Shown here: piece by piece, positions 35,301 to 50,300 of the stretch
How positions within the stretch are numbered: the stretch's first letter is position 1
How the letters are laid out: every line of letters starts with the position of its first letter
Source of the DNA: Xylogone sp. PMI_703
Taxonomy: Eukaryota; Ascomycota; Leotiomycetes
NCBI GenBank assembly: GCA_021399445.1
Contig: JAJTUQ010000003.1
Location: 124,001-188,000, forward strand
Direction: 5' to 3'
DNA length: 64,000 bases
The notes under the pieces: model-generated
The model's input: the letters and a program-made list of their open reading frames with translations, nothing else
What the model was told of the DNA's origin: nothing
Databases searched by the model: none
Translations under genes and position numbers: made by a program

Positions 35301-38300
35301 GACCAGGTCCTTCCAGAATAAGCTCTCCAACTGCTCCAACTGGTGCGAGACGGGTTGGGTTATCTGGCTCAGCAATCCATGTCACACAACCGGATGCTTT
35401 TCCAATGGAGTCTTCGAATTGTGGCCCCGCAGCAAAATCATTAACCATGCACCAAATCGAGTTCTCAGTTGGGCCGTAGACTATTTTGAGATCCATGGTC
35501 CCGGTCTTCGTCCAGCGTTGGATATCTTCTCGTTTTGCCTTTTCGCCCCCCAGGACGAGAGTTCGAAGACATTGTACCCGCTCTAATGCGATCATTCTTG
35601 CGACAGAGGGCGTAAAAAATGCCCAGTTGATATCCATAATTTCCATGGCCGCTGTTATGTCTTCTTGCTTCTGTAGTTCGGAGGGTATACAGATACAACC
35701 TCCAAATACGAGGCACCCAATGGTTTCCGTTATTGAAGCATCGAAGGAACTTGACGTGAAGTGTAGCGCACGGGTAGTGGGAGTCATATTGATTTGCCTT
35801 GCATGCTGTCGTAGACTGCTGCTCAGAGCGCCATGTTCGATGCTGATACCCTTGGGGCGTCCCGTTGTCCCTGACGTAAATATAACATAGGCCAGAGTCT
35901 CTGGTCTTGTTGGGGACTCAGGATCGGGCAACGGTCGTACTTGTTTTCGTATTACCTCCTCATCAATGATCACAACTTCCCCAACAAGTGAGCTAAATTT
36001 CCTGCTTTGCTCGTGGGAGGTGAGAACCATGGTGGCCTTTGTATCGTCAAAGATATCTTTGAGTCGAGCCTCAGGCGTAGATGGATCGAGAGGAACAAAA
36101 GCACCGCCAGCAATCCAGATACCTAGCATGACAATGATTACAAATTTAGACTTTTCAAAACATATTGGAACCAATGTTTCGGGGCCAACGCCCATCTCTC
36201 GTAACATGACCCCCACACGGCTAGCAGAGTCAAAGAGTTCGCCATACGTAGCGCTTCCGTCCCAGGCATGTACTGCGGTACGATCTGGCTGGATGCGGAC
36301 CATTTCTTCAATAAAGTGGAGCATATGGTTGAGTTCTCCAGAGAAAGTGGGCTTGTTCCATGATGAGATCAAGCTCTCATCTTCTTCAGTAATGAGAATA
36401 AGGTCTTTAACTCTCTTACTCTCAGAGTCATTCTGATGGATTTGATGCAGGACATGCATCAACTGTCGCAGGATTGCCATCGCTACAGGTGCAGACATGA
36501 CATCTTGATCGAAACTGGCTTCCAGCTCAACCTGCCTTACTCCGATCGAGAATTGCAGCATGAGTGGGTAGCTGTTGAAAGCGGCCATTGTGTCGGTTGA
36601 ATCGTGCAGCTCGCCGAGCACACCATTGATATCGTCAAATTCCTTGGGTTGAATGAGCACCAAAGTACGGAAGTCGCATGCAGTTGCAGTATGAGTATCG
36701 AGACCTTGGATTTTCTGCATGCCTGTCTGTTCAAATGGCATCATTCTCACCTCTTGATCCTGTAGCTGTTGTAATGCTTCCCGCACCGTTTTTTCTGGCT
36801 CTACCCGAACTCTCACCGGAACGGTGACTATAGTTGGGCCAGATATATTTTCGATACCAGATACAGGAACGGTTCTACCCGAAAGCGTCACCCCGAATGT
36901 GACATCCTCATCGTTGGAGTAGCGTGCCAATATTATGGCCCAAGCAAGACGAATTTCAAGGGCCAGCGTGGTATCGGATTTCTGCTCTTCCTTAAGTGGG
37001 AGAGTTACGGTTGCGACCCCTTTTTCTTGTCCACCGCCCACAGCGTCTGATGTTGGCGGAAATGCTGCAGGATGGGCTCCGTGTAACTCCTGTTTCCAGA
37101 ACTGCGTAGCCGCATATTCGTCGCGCTCTAAAACATATTTGATAAAGCGGTTAAACCTGACAGATTCCGGAAGTGCCATCTGGCTATGATAGGCCTTATC
37201 AACCTGACTCAGGATAAGTGGTGTTGACCATCCGTCAAAGATTGAATGGTGCACCGTCCACACACAGAATCGTTGTCCATCTGGTTGGATAACGAGACTA
37301 AGCCGCAGAAGATCATCACCAAACTCCATTGGGCTGGACCGATCTCTTCTTAGATAATCTGATAGTGATGAAGAGTGGAGCCACGCTGTTGGTTTGTTCA
37401 ATACGGCTTGGAAGCAGCCCAAAGACCCGGCAGTTAGGATAATCGTTCGTAATGTCTCGTTTGCCTGTATGACCATGCCCCATGCCAACTTTAGTCGTTC
37501 GGCATCAATTGAATCAGCAAGCACAAAAGCATGCCTAAATACATATAACCCCGGGCTGCGGGCGGATAGCATCATCATACCTTCCTGAAGTGGTGTACAT
37601 GGATACAAGTCTTCAATGGAATCTTTTTCTATATGATATTGCTTGGTGACAGACTCAATGACTTGTTCAACATGATTGGGTACCAACAAGCTAAATGGTC
37701 GTATCACAGCCGTTTCCGTGGTATCCATTGTTATGGGCTCAGCAGCCATGGCCATATTCTTAAGAACTGGATTTGAAAGGATCTGAGATACACCAAGCAA
37801 AATGGAACGCTTACGAGCCGCAGCTGATAGTCGAATGGCGGAAATTGAATCGCCACCTTTCCCAAGGAAGTGGTCATCGGCGAAGATATCATTTTGGTCA
37901 TACTGGAGAACCTCCGCCCAAAGGCTCTGAATCATCTTCTCCATCGGAGACTCTGGGACTCTTTTCAGCGTGTTATCAAGAGAGTATCGCCCCAGCTGCT
38001 CAATAGTCAGCTCCGTGGCCATTTCGCGGAGACCTTTCCGACTTGTCTTTCCGGTGACGGTCAGTGGGAAACGGCTCATCGCAGCAAACGCGGACGGTAC
38101 CATATATGATGGCAGTCTCGTTTCAATCTGAGATCTGAGTTTCGCAAACGTATCACGCAAGAAGGTTTCCGCCCTCGACGAGTCTGCTTGTATCAGTAGC
38201 TCGGCGGACTCGTTTAGTCCCACTAACTCTTCTGCTTTGAGAATAATAAAGGATACCAATGTGCCGGCGCTACCTTTTGGCACAACGGCTTCAACTGTCA

Positions 38301-41300
38301 CGGAGCTTGACGGTGGCAAGCATTGCTTGATGTGATACTCCACTTCCGCCAATTCAATCCTCTGCCCTCGAACTTTTACTTGAGTATCTCTTCTTCCAGC
38401 TGTACGGACCATGCCGTTAGCCGTAAATCGAGCCAGATCGCCCGTTCTATAAAGGTGTCTGAGCGGCACATTCCGCCCTCTCAGCTTCTTCAACCATTCT
38501 GGTGGTTTAATGAATGAAGATGCCGTTTTTGCATGGTCGTTCCAGTAGCCGTTTGTAACATTTGGCCCTTCAACAACAATCTCGCCAAGCGCTCCGATAG
38601 GGACAAGAATTTCGGGACTTTGAGGGTTGATGAGCCAGTAGTTTGCTCCAACTGGGCGGCCCATGACCTTCGGGTCGGAATCAGGCTTTAAAACATGATA
38701 GCAACTTGTGCTGCTCGACTCAGCCTGGCCATATACCTCGATGAGCTCTTTTCCTGGGACTGTAGCCCAAAGATCAAGAAGGTCTTGCGTCACAGCTTCA
38801 CCACCAAGGACAACAGTTTTCAGAGTCGGGACAGATTGAGGGTCCAAAATCCGAGCAAAAGATGGCGTGAAAAGTACCCAGCTTGCGTGCATACGATTGA
38901 TTGCGCCAGCAGGATCATCCATCTTTTCTTGATCTGATGGTACACAGACGGTGCCTCCGATACACAGCGTCGTCAGTATTTCAATACGCGAGGCACCAAA
39001 GCTGTATGAAGCAAAAGAAAGCACCCGGGAGTCCTTCGAAATGTGCATCGAAGTTGCCTCTGGTTCCACGTTCGAACAGTATGATCTATGCGCCATAACA
39101 GCGCCTTTAGGTACTCCTGTTGAGCCAGAAGTGAATAAGATATATGCGATATCAGTTGGCTTGACCTGAACATTTGGCTGTCGATAGCCATTGCTCTTCA
39201 AGTCTTCAATGGTGTCTCTGCTAACCTCAACGACTTCATCAACATAATCTAATATAACAGCTCTTTTAGCTTTCGATGCGAGGACTAACTTCGCATCAAC
39301 TATTTCAATAATAGTCTTCATGCGTGGCACGAATGCAGCGTCCATTGGGACAAACGCAGCCCCAGCTTTCAGAACTGCGAGTATGGCGACAATTGTCCAG
39401 GCAGATTTTTCAAAACACAGTGGGACATTAGAGCCTGGTCCGATATGCTTCTCTTTGACTAGATAGGCCGCCAGGCATGAAGCATGTGCGTCGAGGTCTT
39501 TGTATGTAAAAGAACCTTCAAACCCCACTACGGCTAGAGCATCAGGGTTGACTTGAGCATTCATTTCAATGAGGCTATGGACGGTCTTCTCCACTGGAAT
39601 ATGTTTCTCTCTATTCCATCCATGGAGTCTCTGTATGTCGTAGTCCCCAATTATATCCAATTTAGCAATGGATTGTTTGGGCGCGCTGATTATGCAGCAA
39701 ATTACATTAGCTAAAGACTCGGCAAGACCTTGGGCATATGCCGGAGTAATTCGTGGGGCCCAGTAGTCCAGATCCACGGTCAAAGATACGGAATCAGGCG
39801 TCGAGACACTGATGGTCACATCGTACTCCGTTGGTGCTTGATCATTAAGGGGGTGGAATTGAAGAGCCTTGCCATCTATGTCTTTAACCTCTCGCTCTGT
39901 TCTCACTGTCATGACGGTGGAGAAAAGAGCTCCATCTCTTATACCAGCAGCACGGTGAAGTTCTGCAAGGGAAATATACTGGTTTTGCATTGCTTCAAAT
40001 GATTTCTGCTGTATCTGCTCAAGCATTTCGCCAATTGAGATGCTTGAATCCAGTTGCATACGGCATACTAGCATGCTAATAAACACACCCACGGCATTTT
40101 CAATCCCATGAAGTGGAGTATCTCGACCAGAAGTAAGATACCCGAAGGAGATGTCATCTGAGCCAGTGTAAATATGTAAGACTAATGACCAAGCGGCCTG
40201 GAATAGTGATGAGAGAGTTATCTGATTCTGAGTACAGAATGCATCGATCTCTGGACGACTCGGGACTTTGACGCCTACGCACTTTACACTATCGCGTGCG
40301 GTTACACAGTCATCCGGAAGTGGTAGAAAGCAGCGCTCTGCCTCCTGAAGTACATTACTCCAATAGTCAAACGTTTTTGTTGCTGTGGTATGATTTTCTC
40401 TCTTCAAATATTCCACGAAGTCTTTGAATGACGGTGCGGGAGGGAGAGCTTCCCTGTTGTAAGCTTGGGACAGTTCCCGCAACATTACCGTCAGTGACAT
40501 TCTATCAATTAGTACATGATCAATCTCGAGACTGAAATACACGCGGCCAGTATCTGTATGGTATATTCGTGCAGTGTGCAAGAGACGTGGAGTCTTAAAA
40601 GATTTATCAAAACCCGACTCTTCCGCCTCTAGCATTGTATCAATTTGATCATCGCGACATCTTATTAGATTAATTGTGGGTTTAGTGGAATTGAGGACTA
40701 TTTGAATAAACTCGCCTCCTGTATGAGAAAACATAGCTGGCAATGCCCTCAGGGAATGATGCCGGGATACGACTGTTTCCCACGCCATGGCAAGGCGCTG
40801 AGGATCAATCGGTGTTTGTTTCGCTTCATTCTCTGCCAATACTAGAAATACAGAGCGAACATTGTAGGTGCTGTCATCCTTGGTTTGACTGACAAGCATA
40901 CCTTCTTGTGTGGCAGTAACTGGATATATGTCCTCAATTATCTCTGTGTTGCTTGAGCCAGTGACTCTCTGAACTGTATCCAGTAAATAGTCAAAGTCAT
41001 CTCCAGACATCGGTTGTAGTAGATTGAAGTCGCTAGAAGTCCATGAGTGACTGGCCTTGGCTAGCGCGAAAGCCGTCTCTTTCATACTCAATTTACAGGT
41101 GGAGATCCACCGTCGTAGTGCATCAAGGTGATGCATCCGGCTGTCAAAGGTGAAGTTGAAGCTCAGTTGTCCGTGATCAAGCTGGCCATTGATTTCTATC
41201 AGCGCAAATCGACTCATTGTGCCAGAGACGTCCATTATTCCTATATCTTCTTCATGGAATAAAGCATCTTTATGCTCAAGCTGTTGGTACTGGCCAGCAT

Positions 41301-44300
41301 AATTGAAAACAAGTTCCATTGGCATATTATACGTAGACGCAAAATCATATGGATAACTGCGACCCTTTGCTTTCCGGAGGTGATCCTTAATCTTTGCAAC
41401 CACCTCTACAGCGGTTTTTCCATTTTGATTCCCCATGTGAAGTGGAATAAATGAAGTGAACCAACCTACTGTTCCGCTGGGATCAATAGCCGTCTCCCAA
41501 GGCTCTCGGCCATGGACCTCATGGAAAAGGCTGGGAGCATCGCGACTACCAAATATCTCACAAAAGGCATGAAGTATGACCCCCAGCATTATCTCAACCG
41601 GTTCTGTTCTTAAGGCACTATTGCTCTTTCCAATCAGAAGTGATGTTGTTTCTGTATCAAGTATTATGGCTTCGTTGACAACTTGTCCATAGCAACTAGG
41701 TGTTTCTAGCCCCCAGAAATCCATGTTGTTGGAAATAAGAGGCGCACTAGGCTGCGCTGAAGGCTTGTTAAACTGACTCGACTGAAGTGTAGTCCATGAT
41801 TGGAAAGAGAGTGGAGGATCGATATTGGTAAATCTCCCATGGAGCAGCAGGTCTTCAAGATCTTGCCAGATAATCCTCCATGAGACGAGGTCGATGACAA
41901 GGTGGTGCGCTGCTATATACAGCAGCTGTTCCCCTGGCTGGGTTTCAAAGAACATGACTTTAAATACAGAACCTTCTCGGATATCTATTGCGTTTTGCAT
42001 ATCCAAGACAAACTTCCTAATATCATCAATACATGATATTTCGTGGCTGGTGAACGGCACCTCCCTCGGTTCATGAATTCTCTGAGTCCATTTACCGCTT
42101 AAGTCTTGGTGGAAGATAGAACGTAACGTAGAATGTCGTCTGATTATGGCTTCAATGGCTTGGCCAACTTCTACCTTTGCTACACGCTTCGTCAACTGCA
42201 GGATGAAGCTCTGATGATAATGATTCTCGCCTTCCGGCGATAACATAAAGAAGGCTGTTTGGATAGGATTTAGCTGGAATGGCATTCCTATTATCTCTTT
42301 CCTTTCGGCCACTGTGCGAAGTGATGTCTGACTCACGAGAGCCATTCTCGCAATTGTTTTTTCTTTCAAAACTTGCTGTGCTGAAAGCCGGATACCTGCT
42401 GCTCTGGCTCTAGATGCAACTTGCATGGCACTAATTGAATCTCCAGACAAAGAGATGAATGGGTCTTCGATGCCAATACTTTCTACATCTATATTCAATA
42501 CGCGGGCCCAAATCTGTTGGAGTTGTGCCTCGATTGCATTTGTGGGTACCCGCTTTATGTTTTTTCTGTTCCTGATGTTCTGGTGACGTTTTGCCAAATG
42601 TGCAGCAGCGAGGTCGAGGAGTCTCGAGCGATCGATCTTCTGGGAGCTTGTTAAAGGAATCTCTTCGACAAGAATAATCATTGAGGGGACCATGTAGCTA
42701 GGAAGCTTTTCCGCTAGGCTATTTATTACTCCTTCTTCAAGGTCAGCGCCGTGACGCGAAGCATGTAAGTTAGAAAGTTCTTTGTTGCCGTTGATGCCAT
42801 TACCATTGATCGAGTGGCCATTTGACTTATGACTATTGGTTGGTAAGCTGCTCATTTTTGTTTTACAGACAAAAGCGACTAGTGACGCCTCTGCTTCGTC
42901 CCCATTCAACTTTATGACATCAACCACAGCAGTTCCTACGTTTGCCTCCTCAAGGATACGCATCTCTACTTCGCCCAGCTCTACTCTCTGGCCACGCACT
43001 TTCACTTGCGTATCTTTGCGTCCAAAGTATTGCATTGTTCCGTCATCATTATATCTAACTAGATCTCCCGTTCTGTATAGACGCGTTGATCCGGCTGCCG
43101 GGCCGCGGATCTCTCTGAACCACGGGATATCGGACCCCTGAATGAAAGATGCTGCAGTCTTCTCTGGATCATTTAGATATCCTCGAGCAACTATCGGCCC
43201 TTCAACAAGAAGTTCCGCAACACTAAAAACAGGGGCGAGCTTGGTATAATCCGATGGATTTACCAGCCAAGTCACACACCCTGTAGCGGTACCAATAGGC
43301 ACACTTTGGATCAATGCTTCACCAGCACTGGATCTAGGAAACACATATGCTGCACAGCACATGGTGGTCTCGGAGGGCCCAAATCCATTGACTAGTTGAA
43401 ATCTGCTGGAGAATCTTTGTACGTCACTCTTAGAAATGGCTTCACCACCCAGTACGACTGTCTGAAGGGTAGGTACATCTTCAAGAGGAATTGTCCTGGC
43501 AAAGCTGGGAGTAAGGAACGCCAGATTTACTTCTAACCGGATCATCTGAGATATCAAATCATTGAGTCTTGCCTCATCTGGAGGGATGCAAATACAGCCT
43601 CCGAACGCCATTGTCGTCATAATCTCAGTCAGTGACGCATCAAACGCATACGAACATACTGCTAATGCTCGAGTACGGCTTGAAAATTGTTGTGGAACTC
43701 CATGGGCAAGGACACTGGTGGCCAAAGATGAGTGTTGGATGACCACGCCTTTGGGAACACCAGTCGTGCCTGATGTGAAGATTGCATAGGCTGCTGATTC
43801 TAATGCTGGCTGCGGTAGATGCGGAAGCTGGTCTTTTTGAAGCTTTTTGATGAGACTGTAGTCAACTGTGATCACCTTCTCCATACAGCTTCTCATCACC
43901 GTGGCTTTCTCAGCAGAAGCAAGGCCGATCCTGGAATTGCATGCCGCCGATATTGTCATAATCCGCTGGGCTGGATGAGAAGCCTCTAATGGGACGAAAG
44001 CGCCTCCGGCTTTTAGGACCGCTATAATCGAGACTGGCATCCAGATAGACTTCTCGAAACATAATGGAACAAAGGTTTCCTTTCTAACACCGTTTGCAAC
44101 AAGGTGATGCGCTAATGCAGTTGTCACCTCATCGAACCTCTCATAACTCATTTCGCCGTCCCAAGCACAGATGATTGGCCGTTCCGGTTGCGTTTTACAG
44201 TGGTCCGAAATTATTGCGACGATACTTTTATCGCATGTATCTGGCACCGTTCTATTCCACATCTTAATCTGGTCCAAATCCGATGAAGGCAGGCTGTCGA

Positions 44301-47300
44301 TTTCCTTGACTTTTAGCCCGTCGCTGGCTTGTAGAAGCTGGTGTAGGATGTGCTCGAAAAGCTGCATTGCATGCTGCACTTCTCTACGACTAACAATTGA
44401 GGAGTCAAAATTGACATTGAGTTCAATGGATTTGCTTTCCATCATGCATTCCAACATGAGCGGATATGTATTGAAGCCATGCATGTCATCCACCGGGCCG
44501 CGGAACGCTGCCAATACCCCGGTCTTATCTTTGTCGCTTGGAGGTGGTTGTACGATCAAAAGCGACTGAAAATCACACGCCGCCTTGGCAGAATTGCTCA
44601 GCTTTCGAATGTTCTGGAGACCTAACTGTTGATACGGGATCATGTTCGTGCCTTGTTCTTGAATCCTTAGTAAAGCATCCCCTATATTGTCGTTTTCATC
44701 GAAGATAATTCTCATTGGGACGGTGGCAATCGTCGGCCCTACCATTTCATCGATGCCGGTAACGGGTTCATTCCGGCCAGATACTGTTGCTCCAAATGTG
44801 ACGTCGAATGAGTTTGAGCCTTTGGCCAGGACGAGTGCCCAAGCCGCTCTAATAAATGTCGAGAGAGTGGCTCTGCTACCTGAGATGCCGCCCTCATGTT
44901 GGATCAAGTATTTGTATGCTTCATATATTGCCTGCCCCGATTTTTTGGAGATTCCTGTGCCGAGGGGGTGAGATGCTGGAACGCAGTCCTCAAACTGGAT
45001 CCTCCAGAAGTGCCTTGCAGCTTCTGTGTCAATTGCCATAGTGCTACGAATAAATTGGCTGAATTTAGGTGAAGTAACATGCTTTTCTTGGTCAGAGTAA
45101 ACTCTATGAATTTGTTGAGCTAGAAGTTCAAGAGACCAGATGTCATAGATAAAATGGTGGATGCTCAATACAGCAAGGAAGTCTGACTTATAGTCACGTT
45201 TCCTATCGTTCCTCACAACCGCAAAGCGACAGAGCGGCTCACCAGCAGCCATCGAGTGTGCTCGATCAGCCTCCAAAAACTCCTCAAGCCCAATGTTTCC
45301 TGTTGCAAGAATAGATGAGCTTTCCACTAAGGGCTTTAGCACGACCTGGTATGATCCAAACTCTGGAGAAAGAATGAACCTTGTCCGCAAAATTTGATTA
45401 TTTTCGTACACTACTCCCCATGCATCTGCCAGCTTACTTAGGTCCACCCCTGCGGGGAGTTCGAATATATTTCTTGCGATATAAGTTCCGGGATTCTGCA
45501 TTGTCTCCGCCATGATACCTTCCTGAAGTGGCGTACAAGGATAGAGGTCCTCGATACAGTCTACACTACTCAGATTGCACTGCTCTACAGCTGTCTCCAG
45601 CGCTGAATGCTTCGAAGTTTCATCCAAAAGCACAAATGGTTCGATTCCAGGATCAGTGAAGCTAGATTCATGCATCTCAATCTGCATGAACTGGGCCATA
45701 TTCTCTAGACGAGGATACTTAAAAATGTTAGCGACTGTTAGAGTAATGCCACGTCTCCGTGCGAGTGCGGAGAGGCGCATGGCACCAATAGAGTCTGCGC
45801 CTTTCTGAAAGAATTCGTCATCTGCAAATATTGTAGTAGGATCTAATCCTAGTACTTCGGCCCAAAGCTCCTGTAGGTCTCTTTCCGTCAGGGATGTCGG
45901 AGCACGTTTATTATGGTTATTAGTGTCAGTAGTGGCTGAGCCAACAGAAACCTCCAGATCTCCTATTGAGTGTTGCGAGACTACTTCCCGTAGAGACTTG
46001 CGGTCCAGCTTTCCGGCTGGAGTTCGGGGTAATGCTCTCATCAAAATGAAAGATGACGGAATCATATAATGAGGCAAGACCCGTGCGAGTGATTCCTTGG
46101 CGGTCTGCAGCCGTTTCTGCACCGCTTCCAGTACTGCAGGTTCCCTTGAAAAATCTTTGGCTTGAAGGATATATGAGCTGGTAGTGTGGTCATTACATTC
46201 AAGTTCCGTAGTTTCGTCTAGTGAGATGAATGCTGCCAATGTCTCAATTCGACCTTCAGTTTTCACCAGCTCGACGGCTAGAGGAACTTTGCTTCCGTCA
46301 ACTTCTAGAAGGCCACGGAGGTGGTGCTCAATTTCCGCAAGCTCAATTCGGTGTCCATGGAACTTCACCTGTGAGTCAGCACGTCCTATATATTGCATAG
46401 AACCGTCATGGTTAAACAATGCAAGGTCACCGGTCTTATATACTCGATGAGAACTTGGAACGCTCGGATCACTCATGCGAAACTGTCTCAGCCAAGAGGG
46501 AGCATCAATGAACTTCTCTTTCGTCTGTTTATCGTCCTTGAGGTAACCTCTAGCTAAGATGTGCCCTTCGATAATGAGCTCGCCAATGGCTCCAACAGGG
46601 AGTACAGCCTCGACATCCTCCGGACTCACAATCCAGGCACAAGACCCAAAAGCTTTGCCGATTGCATTTCCTATCTTTGCGGATTGGTATCCGTCCAAGA
46701 TACTGCTATTGACATGGCTCCAGATAGTGGCTTCTGTGGGTCCGTATACTATAACGACTCGGACGCCATTCTTGGTAAGAGAACGCAGCAAGTCATTATC
46801 TACTGCTTCACCACCTAGTGCGACAAGTTCGAGTCCAGGAACACTATGAAGGGACAAAAGCCGAGCCACAGTTGGTGTGAAGAAGGCGCAGTTGACACGA
46901 AACTGTACCATAGCCTTCTCGATGTTGCCCATTCTCCCCTCTTCAGACGGAATACATATGCACCCACCATGAACTAGTGTTCCAACAATCTCTGTCAAGC
47001 TGGCATCAAAGGAGCACGATGTGAAATGTAACATTCTAGAATGTTTGCTCAGTCCCATTGCTGATCCGTGGGCCAAAATGCTCGTTGCCAAGGCCCCATG
47101 CTCGATAATAACACCTTTTGGAACACCGGTCGATCCCGAAGTAAAGAAGCAATAGGCTGCAGATGCCGGATTCTTATCAAGGCACTCCCAGTTTGACGAA
47201 CTGTCTTCTGTTAGTAGACTTACCATTCTTACCTCATCTAGAACAATCACATCATGGGTTAATGGTACTAGTTTTATTCCCTGCATTCTTGATACCACAA

Positions 47301-50300
47301 CGACTTTCGCTCCAGTTCGCTCCAGCAACGTAGCGGTTCTCTTCTGCGGGTTCTGTGGATCAATCGGCGTAAATGCCGCGCCTGCCATCCATACACCAAG
47401 CATGGCAACAATGTACCATTTAGACTTTTCGAACGAGAGGGGGATAAAGTCTCCCTCTCCGACACCAAGACGTCGTAAGTATTTCGCAAAAGCAAAGGAA
47501 TATTCAAGAAGCTCAGCGTAGGAGAAGCTTCCGTCCCATGCGCATACTGCCTCTACAGATGGGCTCTGGATTGAATGCTCCCTTATGATCTCATATACCG
47601 GGACATCCTGTCTTGAAGACAGTACTCCATTCCATTGTTCCATTAGAGAGCGGTCATGTGGCGATACATAATTGATCTGCTGAAGTAGTTGTGTTGGATC
47701 GGTGTGAAGAAGCTGAATTAGAATATGCTCGAAGAGGCCAACGACGCTGGAGGTCTCCTCTTGAGTCATAATCCTTGGATCATAACCAGCGGTTATTCTT
47801 GCACCTCCCGTTTCTAATGCCACTTCAAGCAAAAGAGAATACGTAACATGATCCAGGCTATAGCCATCTAAATGAGTGATATCTCTATTAAATAGACCAT
47901 ATTGCTCCATAGCTTCTTTGTCCTCTATGGGCTGGATGATTAGTAGATTATCCACAGCAGAAGCTCTTGCCGTATACTGCGACAGCTTTCCAATGTTCTG
48001 TAGGCCCAAGTGCTCATGTTCAAGAACATCTCTGCCTTGATTCTGTAATCTTTCGAGAAATGTCATAATTGTCTCACTTAGATCCTCGAAACGCACTCGC
48101 AGTGGATGCGTAGTTATTGTTGGTCCAGTCACAGTATCAATACCAGCAACTGGAGCGCTTCTACCAGCAGAGGTGATACCAATGGCAACATCTTGGGAGT
48201 TGGTGTAGATACCCACGCACAAGGCCCATGCCGCGCGAATAGCTGTAGTGATGCTAATTGTCTTAGGTCTCAACTCTGGGAACTCCACTTTTTTTTGGAT
48301 GATTGCGCTAGTTCGCACAGGCTCAGAGTCCAATTTTGGGGCTCTTCGTGGGTAGTGATCAGAAGTGAAACCCTCCCACTGAGAACTCCACCAGTTTGCA
48401 GAGAGCACAGTATCTTTAGATTGAAGATACTGAATGAACACATTATACGGCGTGGTCTGTAATGCTTCTTGTCCATAGTAGTACTGTGCAACCGCTCTGA
48501 GCAACAGAGGTGTACTCCACCCATCATAAATGGAGTGGTGAAGTGTAAGGGCAAAACAATTTTGTCCGCCAAATGTTGAAATAAGACCAAGGCGACAGAG
48601 AGGATCTCCCAGCCCCATTGGACTTGCTTCATCTTGGGAAATGTACGACTCAACGGACGATGCAGAATTCCATGATAGGTTTCCTCTCAGTACCACCTGA
48701 GCGAGCTCTGACACGCTGAGGTGAATCAGACGAGTTCGGAGTATAGGATTAGAAAGCACTGTAGAATCCCATGCTCTTTTGAAACGTTCAATGTTTATTT
48801 CTGGTGATAGTTCAAATACTGTCCTGCTAATGTACGTACCGGGTTGTTTAATCGAGAGCATTATAAGAGCTTCTTGCAAAGGAGTCGCAGGATAGATGTC
48901 CTCAATTTGTTCTGTGCCCACGCAGAGAATTTCCTCAGCTGTCGACAAAGCAACTTTTGCATCCACTGTCCTTAATAATTGGAACGGCGGGAGACTTTGT
49001 GTATCAATGTTGGCTGATCTAACCTTCGTGGCGAGGTCTGCCAGCAGTGGTGTATCAAGTATGTCTCTAGTCGTTAGTGAGAGGCCCTCAGTTCGAGCCT
49101 CCGCCACCAGTCTCATTGCGTGCAAAGAATCACCGCCAAGGCGGTTGAAGGCATCGAAGCGTCCAATCTCTGTCTCCGGTATGTTAAGGATCTTACTCCA
49201 GAATCGGCGCAGAACAGTCTCTGTCTTGGACTCCGGCTCCGTGATTTTCTTCTTTTTGATATTATCACCTCTTAGTCTTGCGAGTGGAAGTGCTGATGCG
49301 ATATTCCGCAGTTCTTTTCTGTTGATCTTACCGGTCACGGTTCGTGGAAGATATGCTAAAGCAATATAAACAGTGGGAATCATATGCTGTGGGAGGACGT
49401 TTCCCAGAATAGGCTCCAAATATTCGGACATTGATCGGACGTTTTCCACGTCAATCTCCGTTATCCCTTCTACGGGGTCCGTTTCTGTAGGGTTCCTACT
49501 ATGTGGACAGAGGAATGCCGCAAGTATTGGTCTTTCCTGACCCTTTGGTGTCACCAATTCAACCGCAAGACTTAGTGATTCTGGCAGATAGGCTCTAAGG
49601 TGATGCTCTACTTCTCCCAATTCAATGCGTTGACCTCTCAGCTTGACCTGGAAATCTTTTCGCCCAATGAATTTCAGAGTCCCATTTGAGGTATACCGCA
49701 CAAGATCGCCAGTCTTGTAAAATCTTGTAGACTTGTCTCGACTTCGGCTTATCGCCCATGGCAAATCTACCTTGAATACCTCGCCCGTTTTCTTAGAATC
49801 ATTAATGTATCCTCTTGCAGAGAGATCTCCTTCAATCAAGAGTTCTCCCACTGCCCCGAAGTTCTGCAGAATTTTGTCGTTCCTTGGGTGGACAACCCAA
49901 GTGGAGATTCCTATCGCCCGGCCTATATTCGTTGGATCTGAATCAGATTGAAGGCTTTGTGCAATTGTGTCCCAAACTGCAGATTCTGTAGTGCCGAACA
50001 ACACACTCAACTCCACACGGTGTGCCCATATCCTCACCAAATCTTTTGTTAAAGGGTCTCCTCCAACCGCTACACGTTGCAAATCGGGTAGGTCATCTGG
50101 AGATAACTGGCTCAGAACTGCTGCAGTACAGCATATCTGATTGACTTTCGCGCCTTTCATGTAACTGTTTAAATTATTCAACCGGTCTGATTCTGAGGGA
50201 ATGCAGACTGTTGCTCCGGTCACGAGAGCGCTAAAGATATCTGTGATGCTAACATCAAACGTAAACGGGGCAAATTGAAGAATCCGGGATTTTGAAGATG

